Source: Anaerolineae bacterium
Lineage (GTDB): Bacteria > Chloroflexota > Anaerolineae > UBA3071
DNA: 33,027 nucleotides
Direction of reading: 5' to 3'
Assembly: GCA_029907105.1 (NCBI GenBank)
Contig: JARYMM010000041.1
Span: forward strand, 1-33,027
Position numbers and translations under genes: made by a program
Shown here: piece by piece, positions 1 to 6,890 of the stretch
Numbering within the stretch: the first letter of the stretch is position 1
Layout: the number at the start of each line of letters is the position of its first letter
The notes under the pieces: model-generated
What the model saw: the letters and a program-made list of their open reading frames with translations, nothing else
Database searches by the model: none
What the model was told of the DNA's origin: nothing

Positions 1-228
1 CTCCCGTCGCCGCCGTCGCTCGCGTCGGGTCACTTTGGGGCGCTGTCGCTCCAGGCGCGCCAGACGCCTCGCCCAGCGCTCCCGATTCCGCCGCGGATTG
101 CGGTACGGACGACCACGGGGGATGGGTAACAGGTGCTCATCCCACACCAGCCATCCGGCTTGATGGGCAGACGCAACAAGCAGCGACAGCACGAGCGCGA
201 TGCGCCACAGATTGGATGCGCCCTTCAT
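1..228 (-). CDS. Partial small exported, very basic protein (5' part)
   Basis: Open minus-strand frame starting at the ATG at 228 and running off the left edge (76 codons seen). It begins MKGASNLWRIALVLSLLVA, a hydrophobic signal peptide or membrane anchor. A segment rich in Trp and Pro follows, then a strongly Arg-rich tail (runs such as RRNRERWARRLARLERQR). A GGGAGG ribosome site ends five bases before the ATG. A near-consensus promoter (TTGACA, 17 bases, TATAAA) lies just upstream, so the start is well supported. I recognise no family. The basic tail might bind nucleic acid or anionic envelope polymers, but that is a guess. It is divergent from the sigma remnant to its right and shares the control region with it. 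Confidence 0.6.
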   Translation of the reverse strand, partial: MKGASNLWRIALVLSLLVASAHQAGWLVWDEHLLPIPRGRPYRNPRRNRERWARRLARLERQRPKVTRRERRRRRE

Positions 229-245
229 CTTTCCCTCCCAGATCA

Positions 246-270
246 GATTGGGCGTATTTTATACCCAATC
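246..270. promoter_or_regulatory. Inverted repeat (operator candidate) over the minus-strand -10
   Basis: GATTGGG (246-252) and CCCAATC (264-270) are perfect 7-base arms 11 bases apart. The minus-strand -10 box (258-263, TATAAA) sits between the arms, which suits a repressor-binding site. The bound protein is unknown. Confidence 0.45.
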
Positions 271-286
271 GGGAGGATTTTGTCAA
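258..286 (-). promoter_or_regulatory. Promoter of the leftward exported-protein gene
   Basis: Read on the minus strand: -35 TTGACA (286-281), 17-base spacer, -10 TATAAA (263-258). It is near consensus for a housekeeping sigma and lies about 30 bases from the ATG at 228. Its -35 box overlaps that of the rightward promoter. Confidence 0.6.
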
Positions 287-308
287 TGTGCCATCTTTTT
301 GCTATACT
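280..308 (+). promoter_or_regulatory. Promoter left in front of the sigma remnant
   Basis: -35 TTGTCA (280-285), 17-base spacer, -10 TATACT (303-308). The geometry matches the promoter of the intact sigma gene at 4387-4415, where the -10 also lies only a few bases before the coding start. Here sigma homology begins at about 312, directly after the -10, so a deletion seems to have fused the promoter to the end of the gene. Confidence 0.5.
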
Positions 309-311
309 GGA

Positions 312-461
312 CATGAGCGTTACCTGAAAGAACGATCGGTTAAAGAAGCAGCAGCGGAATTGGGCGTTTCCGAAAACTACGTGTATGTTCTGCTGCACCG
401 AGCGCGCAGACGTCTCCGGCAAATGCTGAAAAGCAAAAGCGATGAAAGATTTGGCCGTTGA
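312..461 (+). pseudogene. Sigma-70 family region 4 remnant
   Basis: The frame ending at 461 carries a sigma region 4 helix-turn-helix: YLKERSVKEAAAELGVSENY, then a YVLLHRARRRL recognition helix. It matches the end of the sigma gene at 4422-5291 (FLNDRSVLEIARQLDTSPEN, YVLRSRAIRRL). Region 2 and the N-terminal 200 or so residues are missing. The frame is open back to an ATG at 216, but that part overlaps two promoters and the start of the divergent gene, so it is unlikely to be translated. The ATG at 313 after the -10 is in another frame and stops after four codons. I infer a dead sigma gene. A free region-4 peptide is a weak alternative. Confidence 0.6.
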
Positions 462-685
462 TCATCGCTTATATGGATAGAGGAACTGTTAATGAGGCGT
501 ACCTCCCAGAGATACGATAACGATCAGGCGAAAGAGCTCTCCGAAAACAGGCTGTCTGCGGCTTGAGAACTCATCTCTCTGATGACGTTGAGGCAACTGA
601 AGTCGTTGATGGAACGCAAAGTGATGAATTCAACCATATTGTAACACCTTGTAACCTCTATGTCAAACCACGCCAGTGAATTGTT

Positions 686-1489
686 ATGACCCACGAGCTT
701 GATCGGCCCACAGCGGAGGCCGAAGAGGAAAACGAGATAACCGAAGCCCATCAGCATCCGGGGGCAGGACGGCCTTCGGACGCACCCGAGATCAGACAGT
801 TAGGTCGCCTGCTGTACGATCTCCTCGACCACGACAGGGCTGAAGAAGACGAGGCCGCCCTCTGCGCCGACTGCGGGAGCCGCCTGGATCTCCTGGTCAG
901 CGACGAGCTGGACGGGCTCGACGTGCGCCGGTTGCACCCGGATCTATGGGCACACCTGCAGGTATGCGAGAGATGTCGTGAGGAGTACGATCACCTGCGC
1001 ACCCTGTTGATCCTGGAGCGGGAAGGAGGCCTGGTGTATCTGCCGCCCATAGAACTCCCCCGCCTGCCCTTTCTGCCTCCAGAGCCTGAGGTCCCGCCCT
1101 GGCGTGTTGACCGCAGCGAGCAAGGAGATAGCCTGAGCCTGCAATTCCTTTTCGCGCCGGCCTATCTGCAGCATAGTCTGATCGTTGACTATCCCGCACC
1201 TGCCCATCGCGGCGTCGCCCTGGCAGACGCTGCACCCATCCTGCTGCTAACCGACATTGCCGAAGTGCATGGCCAACAGGTGGTTGTGCTGGCGACGGCC
1301 CAGCGCAGCAGCGAGGACGTCCACGCCTTCAACCTGGACGTGGCCATGGTCACCGAACTGGCGCTGGCCAAAGCACCGACAGTTAGCCTGAAATGGGGGA
1401 GACAGGGAATACCGCGCCGCGTTGGATGCCTCGGGCCAGGCCCGCTTTGCAGGATTGCCCCTGGAGATGCTGAGCACAGCCACGGATGA
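686..1489 (+). CDS. Zinc-finger anti-sigma-like protein of cassette 1 (frame broken near 1395)
   Basis: A 267-codon frame. After an acidic N-terminal region comes a metal-site pattern C60-x2-C63, H90-x3-C94-x2-C97, like the zf-HC2 domains of anti-sigma factors. An FLP motif follows at residues 129-131. The pattern recurs in the proteins at 5309 and 5679. The rest looks like beta-rich, Ig-like sequence. The last 30 residues of this frame look wrong. If the run of five G at 1395-1399 had four, the frame would continue WGDREYRAALDASGQARFAG to a stop at 1557-1559, which reads like a genuine domain end. So there is either a real one-base insertion or a homopolymer sequence error. It lies between a sigma remnant and the TPR-CHAT gene. 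Role inferred: sigma partner. Confidence 0.65.
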   Translation: MTHELDRPTAEAEEENEITEAHQHPGAGRPSDAPEIRQLGRLLYDLLDHDRAEEDEAALCADCGSRLDLLVSDELDGLDVRRLHPDLWAHLQVCERCREEYDHLRTLLILEREGGLVYLPPIELPRLPFLPPEPEVPPWRVDRSEQGDSLSLQFLFAPAYLQHSLIVDYPAPAHRGVALADAAPILLLTDIAEVHGQQVVVLATAQRSSEDVHAFNLDVAMVTELALAKAPTVSLKWGRQGIPRRVGCLGPGPLCRIAPGDAEHSHG

Positions 1490-1586
1490 CGAGCCCAGCG
1501 CCGCGTTCAGCCTGAGCCTGGAGGTCACGCCGGTTCCAGACAGTGCCAGAGACGATTGAAAGGTCAGCAGATCCCCTCATGCCGCC

Positions 1587-3479
1587 ATGAAACCTGGAGC
1601 CACAGCTACCCCAACACCGCTCATCGAACAGACGGCCAGTGGCGCAGCGGACCCCCTGGCCGTCTTGTGCGCTCTGGCCGATGGGCTACGGGCTGCGAAG
1701 TTGACCGCAGAGGACATCGGCCACGGCGTGCAGCGGCTGGTCGCTGAGGGCGTGGTGGGCACAGCGCTCTGCGAGGCGCTCCATCGCCAGGCAGAGGATG
1801 CCGTGGAGCGAGACCCGCGCCGGGCCGGCGCGCTGGCCGAGGTGTTATGTCGCGCCGCCCACAGTCTGAACGACGCTCGCTGCGCCGCCCAGGCCACACT
1901 GCTCCTGGCGCAGGCCAGCGGCCTGTGTGGAGACTTCCAGCGGGCCGCGGCCCTGGCTGCGCAAGCCCAGGGACTGTTTCTGAGCCTGGATGAAACGGCC
2001 AGCGCGGCCTGCTGTGATCTGGAATCAGCCCGGGCTCAGTTGTCTCTCGGCCATTGCGCAGAGGCACAGCAACGGCTGCTGCGGGCCTTAGCGGTTTTCG
2101 AGCGGCTTGAACTGCCACACCAGGTCACCGCTGCCCGGCACCTGCTGGCCAGAGTGCACGTAGAGCGGGGTGAGTACGAGGAAGCATTGCCGCTCTGCCA
2201 GCAAGTTCGGCAGGTCTATGAGCAAGCCGACGACGTGATCAAGGCAGCCCGTTGCGACCTGGATCTGGCGGCCATCTATCTCTATCAGAACCGCTACGCT
2301 GCGGCGTGGGAGCGGCTACAGTCTCTTCCTGCGATCTTCGAGAACGCTGGCCTGATGCTCGATGTGGCTCATACGCTCAAGTTCATGGGCCTGGTACATA
2401 CTCAACGCAACGAGCACGATCAGGCCGAACGTGCTCTCAGCCGCGCCCAGGACATCTACGCCCAGCTGGGCAACGATTTCGAGGTGGCCAAGTGCGAACG
2501 GAGCCGGGCCAACGTCAGCAGAGCTCAAGACCGCCTGCCACAGGCTGTTGATCATTGCCAACGCGCCCTGCAGATCTTCGAAACTTACGGACACGAAGTC
2601 GCTGTCGCCCGTTGCGCTCACACCTTGGGCGTGCTGCAGTACACGCTGAACCGCTACGCCGAGGCCAAAGCATCCTACGAAAAAGCGGTGCAGATCTTCG
2701 ACAAACATGGCCTGCGCACCCTGGCCGCCATTGGCCGGCATAGCCTCGGCCTCGTCCTGGCGCGGCAGGGTAACTATCACGCCGCACTGAACGCCTACGA
2801 GCGGGCCAGAGAGATATTCGTCGAGCAAGGAAGCCAGGTCTACCTGGCGCATTGCCTGGAGAGCACGGCTGCGGCTCACATTCGCCTGGGACGATACGAA
2901 GAGGCCCTGGCCCTGGCACGGAAGGCGCACGATATTCTGGTTGCCGAGGGGTTGGTCACCGATGCCGCACGTTACGATCTGACCCTGGCCCATGCCTGTC
3001 ACGCACTGGGCGATTCGCCACAGGCGCTCAAGCTGCTGAGCCAGGCTCGCCGCCATTTCATGGCCAGGGGCATGGAGATCAGTGCCGCGTTCTGCGACAG
3101 ACTGGCGGCCGACGCACATCTGGCAGAGGGGCACCTTCCCCTGGCTTCATCGCTTTACCAGGAAGCGCATCAGACCTTCTGCCAACACGGTCTGCACGTG
3201 GAAGCTGCCCTTTGCCGCCTGGCCCAGGGCCATGTCTTGTTGCAGCAGGGGGAATACCCTCAGGCTGCCGCGGCTTTCCACGAAGCCCTGGCCGAACTGG
3301 GGGTGGTGCACGCTGCTACAGGATCGCAGACCACTCACACCTGGCCAGCAAGACGATGCACTGCGTGCGCAAAGGCGCCCTATCCAGCCGCTCATGGTGG
3401 GGCTCTCCACCTTCGGCCAGCGGGCCAGACCCTTGCTGCAGGCCGAGGAGGAAGCAACGAGGCTCTGGGAACTGTTTGA
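1587..3479 (+). CDS. Large TPR-repeat protein, N-terminal part of a broken TPR-CHAT protein
   Basis: From residue ~75 to ~570 the protein is a chain of about a dozen tetratricopeptide repeats of roughly 40 residues (for example RYAEAKASYEKAVQIFDKHG and RYEEALALARKAHDILVAEG), a solenoid for protein binding. There is no signal peptide, so it is probably cytoplasmic. Sense is lost after ALAELGVVH at about 3310; the last ~55 residues are frame-shifted. The CHAT protease domain continues in the +1-shifted frame to 3972. The usual linker and N-terminal part of CHAT between repeats and catalytic core are also missing, so a deletion plus frame change is likely. Start 1587 has only a weak ribosome site, 27 bases after the corrected end of the upstream gene, which suggests coupling in one operon. 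Confidence 0.75.
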   Translation: MKPGATATPTPLIEQTASGAADPLAVLCALADGLRAAKLTAEDIGHGVQRLVAEGVVGTALCEALHRQAEDAVERDPRRAGALAEVLCRAAHSLNDARCAAQATLLLAQASGLCGDFQRAAALAAQAQGLFLSLDETASAACCDLESARAQLSLGHCAEAQQRLLRALAVFERLELPHQVTAARHLLARVHVERGEYEEALPLCQQVRQVYEQADDVIKAARCDLDLAAIYLYQNRYAAAWERLQSLPAIFENAGLMLDVAHTLKFMGLVHTQRNEHDQAERALSRAQDIYAQLGNDFEVAKCERSRANVSRAQDRLPQAVDHCQRALQIFETYGHEVAVARCAHTLGVLQYTLNRYAEAKASYEKAVQIFDKHGLRTLAAIGRHSLGLVLARQGNYHAALNAYERAREIFVEQGSQVYLAHCLESTAAAHIRLGRYEEALALARKAHDILVAEGLVTDAARYDLTLAHACHALGDSPQALKLLSQARRHFMARGMEISAAFCDRLAADAHLAEGHLPLASSLYQEAHQTFCQHGLHVEAALCRLAQGHVLLQQGEYPQAAAAFHEALAELGVVHAATGSQTTHTWPARRCTACAKAPYPAAHGGALHLRPAGQTLAAGRGGSNEALGTV

Positions 3480-3972
3480 GCAGCAAGGCGATCTGCTCTT
3501 GGGGCCGGCGGCCAGCCGGCAGGGGTTGCTATCCCGCAACGCTGACGGCTCTCTGCGCTCCTATGACCTGGTGCACTTCGCCACCCATGCCGTATTGGAC
3601 ACCACAGCGCCTCTGCAATCCCGCGTTCTGCTCCGCGACGGCGATCTGATGACCTCGGATATCTTCACTCTCAGGCTATCGGCGCCACTGGTGACCTTAT
3701 CGGCCTGCCAGAGCGCGGTCAGCGAGCCCAGACCAGGGGACGCGCTCCTGGGGTTAGCGCAGGCTTTCTTCTTCGCTGGGGCGCGTTCGCTTCTGGCCAG
3801 TCTCTGGACCGTGGATGATCGCTCGACGACCAGATTGATGAGGGAGTTCTACCAGGCGTGGAAGCAGGGTACACGCCCGGCCTGGGCACTGGCCGCAGCC
3901 CAGCGAGCCATGATTGAGAAAGACGCGGCGCCTTACCACTGGGCACCCTTCCTGTTGCTGGGGATGCCTTGA
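3310..3972 (+). pseudogene. CHAT caspase-like protease domain, detached from the TPR frame
   Basis: This frame, one base off the TPR frame, encodes a clear CHAT core: FGQRARPLLQAEEEA, then VHFATHA with the catalytic His codon at 3586-3588, DGDLMTSDI, LSACQSA with the catalytic Cys codon at 3706-3708, GLAQAFFFAGARSLLASLW, and the usual WAPFLLLG ending. Both catalytic residues are intact. CHAT proteases of this type are normally the C-terminal half of TPR proteins and act once the TPR part senses a partner. The first in-frame ATG is at 3394, without a good ribosome site, so separate translation is doubtful. I read it as the 3' half of the 1587 gene after a frame change between about 3300 and 3390. 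Programmed frameshifting or sequence error remain possible. Confidence 0.65.
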
Positions 3973-3990
3973 GTTCGGCAGAGAGGGGAA

Positions 3991-4018
3991 GCCGGAGGGG
4001 CTTGCCGCCTCCTCCGGC
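3991..4018. terminator. Hairpin after the CHAT gene
   Basis: GCCGGAGG (3991-3998) pairs with CCTCCGGC (4011-4018) across a 12-base loop, 19 bases past the CHAT stop. No T run follows, so it is a weak terminator or a transcript-end hairpin. Confidence 0.4.
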
Positions 4019-4054
4019 TCCTTCGGACCGTCTGACTCCAGGAGCGTACGGGGG

Positions 4055-4162
4055 CTAACCCCAGGGCGGATCGAAGGCGTCGGCAAGAGCGACGGCCTGG
4101 GGCAGCAGCGCCAGGATGGCGCCGATGGCGATCAGAACGGCGACAAGCAGGTGGCGCTTCAT
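4055..4162 (-). CDS. 35-residue secreted peptide gene
   Basis: Minus-strand ATG at 4162 with a near-perfect ribosome site (AAAGGAGGT ending seven bases before the ATG). The product starts MKRHLLVAVLIAIGAILALL, a textbook signal peptide: two basic residues, then a hydrophobic core. It continues PQAVALADAFDPPWG and stops with TAG at 4055. Cleavage after the VALA motif would release a very short acidic and aromatic peptide, DAFDPPWG. An inverted repeat (GAGAGC at 4189-4194, GCTCTC at 4202-4207) lies just upstream and could be an operator. I know no family for it. A signalling or modulatory peptide is one idea; a tiny membrane peptide is another. It lies between the two sigma cassettes, antisense to the spacer. 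Confidence 0.5.
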   Translation of the reverse strand: MKRHLLVAVLIAIGAILALLPQAVALADAFDPPWG

Positions 4163-4326
4163 GATTCTACCTCCTTTCCGAGTTACTGGAGAGCACTCTC
4201 AGCTCTCAGATGAAAGGAGTACAATCATTGCCCCAGCCTTGCACTTTGTGGCAGAGCAGGCGAAATGGGGTCAGGGCCAGACTCGGTAGCTCACGCTGCA
4301 AGACCCGCCAGGGATTGCTCCTCCTT

Positions 4327-4366
4327 GCAGAAAGGAGAGAGCATCAGGAGGATATCTCCGTTCTGC
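4327..4366. promoter_or_regulatory. 12-base inverted repeat upstream of the sigma promoter
   Basis: GCAGAAAGGAGA (4327-4338) and TCTCCGTTCTGC (4355-4366) pair at 11 of 12 positions across 16 bases. It ends 20 bases before the -35 box of the sigma gene, where an activator or autoregulator could bind. No protein is known for it. Confidence 0.4.
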
Positions 4367-4386
4367 AGGCCAGGCGTAGGGCTACA

Positions 4387-4415
4387 TTGCATCTCAGGAA
4401 GTTCTGTGCTACACT
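4387..4415 (+). promoter_or_regulatory. Promoter of sigma cassette 2 (leaderless transcript predicted)
   Basis: -35 TTGCAT (4387-4392), 17-base spacer, -10 TACACT (4410-4415). Only six bases separate the -10 from the ATG at 4422, so transcription would start at or next to the A of the ATG and give a leaderless mRNA. No ribosome site is seen before this ATG, which agrees. Confidence 0.55.
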
Positions 4416-4421
4416 GCAGGC

Positions 4422-5291
4422 ATGGAAGCAGAGCCCAAGAAGCACATGGCTGAGCATCTCTCGTCGGAAGTCTGTCAGACGGTGGCCGAAGAAGTCCTCG
4501 GCAGTCGAGACTGGCGCCTGGCTTATGAAGGCCTGGGAATCGCCGGGCAGCTCGCAGAGAGCTTCGTGAGCGAGGTCTTGGAGGAGGCCCGGCGCAAGCA
4601 ACGGGAGGCAGTCCGTATCCAGCCGCTGCGACAGGTCGTGGCACGGGCAACCATCACCTGTTACTGCCGTCGCTTGTATCAGGCTTGCCGTGCTCATCGC
4701 ACACTGCGCCAGCAACGGGCCTGGCAGGAGTTATCAGCCTATCTGCTCACCGTGGCGTGTTGGAAGATGCCCGATGATCCCGCACAAGCTCAGGAATGCG
4801 CCCAGCAGGCACTGCTCAGCCTTTGGCGTCGCTTCAGCGATCCTCAGTGGGCCATGGAAAGACCAGGAGCACTGCTGCGCTATGCTGAAAACGCGCTTCT
4901 GCGCGAAGTGTGGAGGATCTGGAAACAGCAGGGCAAGAAGTGGGAAAGGGAGAAGCCGTTGGAGAGAGCAGGCCAGAGGCACGAAGAACAGGGGGACAGA
5001 GAAGCTGACGAGCGGTTCACGTCCGGGGAGCCCTCGCCGGACCCCGAGAGGGATGCATTGCGCCGCGAGGCTGATCAGCGAGTCGCCGCCGCCATACGCG
5101 CTTGTCTGCGCAGCGAGCAGCAAGCAACCGTGATCATCGAAACCTTTCTGAACGACAGAAGCGTGCTGGAGATCGCCAGGCAACTGGACACTAGCCCCGA
5201 GAACGTGTATGTGCTGCGCAGCCGTGCCATCCGGCGGTTGCAGGAATGCCCCGAGTTACTGGAAACCTTGGCTGACGTTCTGAGCGACTGA
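4422..5291 (+). CDS. Sigma-70 family (ECF-like) RNA polymerase sigma factor
   Basis: 289 residues. The N-terminal 100 residues are unusual and unassigned. Residues ~105-170 resemble sigma region 2 (DPAQAQECAQQALLSLWRRF, then a Trp-rich helix LLREVWRIWKQQ). A charged linker with many Glu and Arg follows (~170-220). Residues 222-275 form region 4, with helix-turn-helix SVLEIARQLDTSPENVYVLR. It is longer than a typical ECF sigma (170-220) because of the N-terminal extension. It would direct RNA polymerase to its own set of promoters, probably held in check by the zinc-finger proteins encoded immediately downstream (17-base gap). The start is chosen because the promoter abuts it. A paralogous remnant lies at 312-461. 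Confidence 0.8.
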   Translation: MEAEPKKHMAEHLSSEVCQTVAEEVLGSRDWRLAYEGLGIAGQLAESFVSEVLEEARRKQREAVRIQPLRQVVARATITCYCRRLYQACRAHRTLRQQRAWQELSAYLLTVACWKMPDDPAQAQECAQQALLSLWRRFSDPQWAMERPGALLRYAENALLREVWRIWKQQGKKWEREKPLERAGQRHEEQGDREADERFTSGEPSPDPERDALRREADQRVAAAIRACLRSEQQATVIIETFLNDRSVLEIARQLDTSPENVYVLRSRAIRRLQECPELLETLADVLSD

Positions 5292-5308
5292 GGCGATCGG
5301 AGCAGACG

Positions 5309-5686
5309 ATGACGGACTTCGCTGACGCATATTGCAGGATCTTGGACGACACGGAGCAACCGCATTCAGCTCAGACAAATGCAGGAATGGTTCGCTTGGC
5401 TCGTGCCCTGCTGGGTCAGGAAGAGCAAGGTCTTTCTTGCCAGGCCTGTGATGAAAGTCTGCCAGTGTTCGTAGACGACGAAGTTGCCGGCCTGGATGTA
5501 GCACGGCGATACTCCAATGTCAAACACCACCTGGACGTTTGCCCAGGCTGCGCTGCTGCTTACGTCCAGCTTCTGCAGTTGGCCTGGCTTATGGATAATG
5601 GCCAGATAGCTGTTGTTGCATCTTTGTCACCACTGAAGCTTAACTTCTTACCCGAGTTGACCGGGGGAGATGCAAATAATGACTGA
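5309..5686 (+). CDS. Small zinc-finger anti-sigma-like protein
   Basis: 125 residues. Metal site C44-x2-C47 and H73, H74, C78-x2-C81, with the conserved stretch DDEVAGLDVARRY between the halves. This resembles zf-HC2 anti-sigma domains, which bind zinc and mask the sigma factor. No membrane segment follows, so it would be a soluble regulator. It ends shortly after a LNFLPEL motif (FLP at 113-115) shared with its neighbour. The gene follows the sigma stop by 17 bases and overlaps the next gene by eight, so the three are co-translated. The molecule is essentially the N-terminal half of the downstream protein, suggesting duplication with truncation. Confidence 0.7.
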   Translation: MTDFADAYCRILDDTEQPHSAQTNAGMVRLARALLGQEEQGLSCQACDESLPVFVDDEVAGLDVARRYSNVKHHLDVCPGCAAAYVQLLQLAWLMDNGQIAVVASLSPLKLNFLPELTGGDANND

Positions 5687-6476
5687 AACAAAGAGAGGGG
5701 TGGAAACGGTGCTGCGGCGGTTACGTGAGGTCACGGAGAGGGGCGAGCAGACTGACAGCGGGTGGCGACGCCTGGCCCAGGCTTTAACCGGCCAGCCGGA
5801 TGACCGTCTGACCTGTGCCGCCTGCGAGCATGCCTTGCCTGGCTATGTGGATGATGAAATCTCTGGTGTGGACGTGGCACGCCAGTATCCGGGAATCAAG
5901 CATCACCTCGACCTCTGCGAAGCCTGCGCCGCGATCTATGCACACCTGCTCCAGTTGGCCGGGGAGATGGAGCAACACCCTGTACCGTTGTCGGTGTCCG
6001 AATCAGCACTCGACCTGGGCTTTCTGCCTCGTCTGACGTTGCAGGAGAAGATGCGGGAGTACGTCAGTGCCCTGGCCGACGAACTCACCACTATTCTTGC
6101 ACCGCAGGACATGGATATCCTGGAAGCCATCCGGGATACCTTCTTTGCCCGACTGGAAACTCTAGGCCAAGCGTTCAAACTGCAAGAGGCTGCGCCAGCC
6201 GCGCTCGGATTTGACAGCGAGGCCCCAGAGGGATTGCGCATCCTGGCGACAACTTACATGGCCACCCTGGAGGTTGCCGGAACGTCCTCAGCTGCGGATC
6301 TCGAGGATCGCATGCAGGAAGCTCAGTGGGCCACCAGGCTGCGCCGGCGGGTGGGGAAAATCGCACGGGGAACGGGCATGGCTCGCCAACAGGCGCGCGA
6401 GCTGGCGCAGCGATATGTGGAGTTGGTCACCTTAAGGCCAGAGGTGTTGATTGATCTGGCAATGGAGGAAGTGTGA
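5679..6476 (+). CDS. Zinc-finger anti-sigma-like protein with helical C-terminal domain
   Basis: 265 residues from the ATG at 5679. A GGGGGAG ribosome site lies nine bases upstream, and the ATG at 5670 is too close to it. The zinc site is C46-x2-C49, H75, H76, C80-x2-C83, closely matching the preceding protein, followed by GFLPRL (FLP 115-117). From ~120 to the end the sequence is mostly alpha-helical and charged, with no membrane span. I do not recognise this domain. It may link the sigma factor to another protein, as the different C-terminal domain in cassette 1 may link to TPR-CHAT. No TPR-CHAT gene follows; transcription ends at the terminator at 6636. Confidence 0.7.
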   Translation: MTETKRGVETVLRRLREVTERGEQTDSGWRRLAQALTGQPDDRLTCAACEHALPGYVDDEISGVDVARQYPGIKHHLDLCEACAAIYAHLLQLAGEMEQHPVPLSVSESALDLGFLPRLTLQEKMREYVSALADELTTILAPQDMDILEAIRDTFFARLETLGQAFKLQEAAPAALGFDSEAPEGLRILATTYMATLEVAGTSSAADLEDRMQEAQWATRLRRRVGKIARGTGMARQQARELAQRYVELVTLRPEVLIDLAMEEV

Positions 6477-6635
6477 ATCACGCCTGGCGGTTGTGCTGCT
6501 GAAGGACAGCCAGCACTTCATGTCGCCCGAGGCACTGGGCGAAAGACAGAGCAGGTTGCTCTCCTTGATCTCCGCCTCCGGGCGCTGAGCGGGGGATCGC
6601 CCACCTGCTGGGAGTGATAGGGCGGGTCGGGGAGA

Positions 6636-6680
6636 GATCAGGCAGCGCGCCACTACACGCTGCCTGATCTTTGTATATTT
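6636..6680 (+). terminator. Rho-independent terminator of sigma cassette 2
   Basis: Perfect 12-base stem: GATCAGGCAGCG (6636-6647) with CGCTGCCTGATC (6658-6669), 10-base loop, then TTTGTATATTT. It closes the three-gene operon about 160 bases after the last stop. Confidence 0.85.
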
Positions 6681-6776
6681 GACATAATTCCCACAAGGGG
6701 GCGCCTGTTCGCCTCGTAGCCTGCCTCACAGTTTGTCGTGGTAGTGATACAAGGGAAAGAGCAATCCAAGCATGCC

Positions 6777-6890
6777 GCTGCTAACAAGCCCTGCGGGAGG
6801 TTGTATGGGGTTGGCAACTATCACTGCATGCGGTTGCGTTTACCTCTTTCTACCGCCGCGCAAGCGCGTCTTCGCCACTGCTTTCGAGAA
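6777..6890 (+). pseudogene. Transposase C-terminal remnant, plus orientation
   Basis: The plus frame reads YGVGNYHCMRLRLPLSTAAQ. This matches the minus-strand remnant at 7315-7420, which reads DGVGNYHFMGLRLLLSIAAH. At base level 6806-6861 is an inverted copy of 7335-7390, 49 of 56 identical. The words resemble the last helix of a DDE transposase, but not that of the transposase at 8162. The frame has no start or ribosome site, so it is debris of another insertion sequence. Confidence 0.45.
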
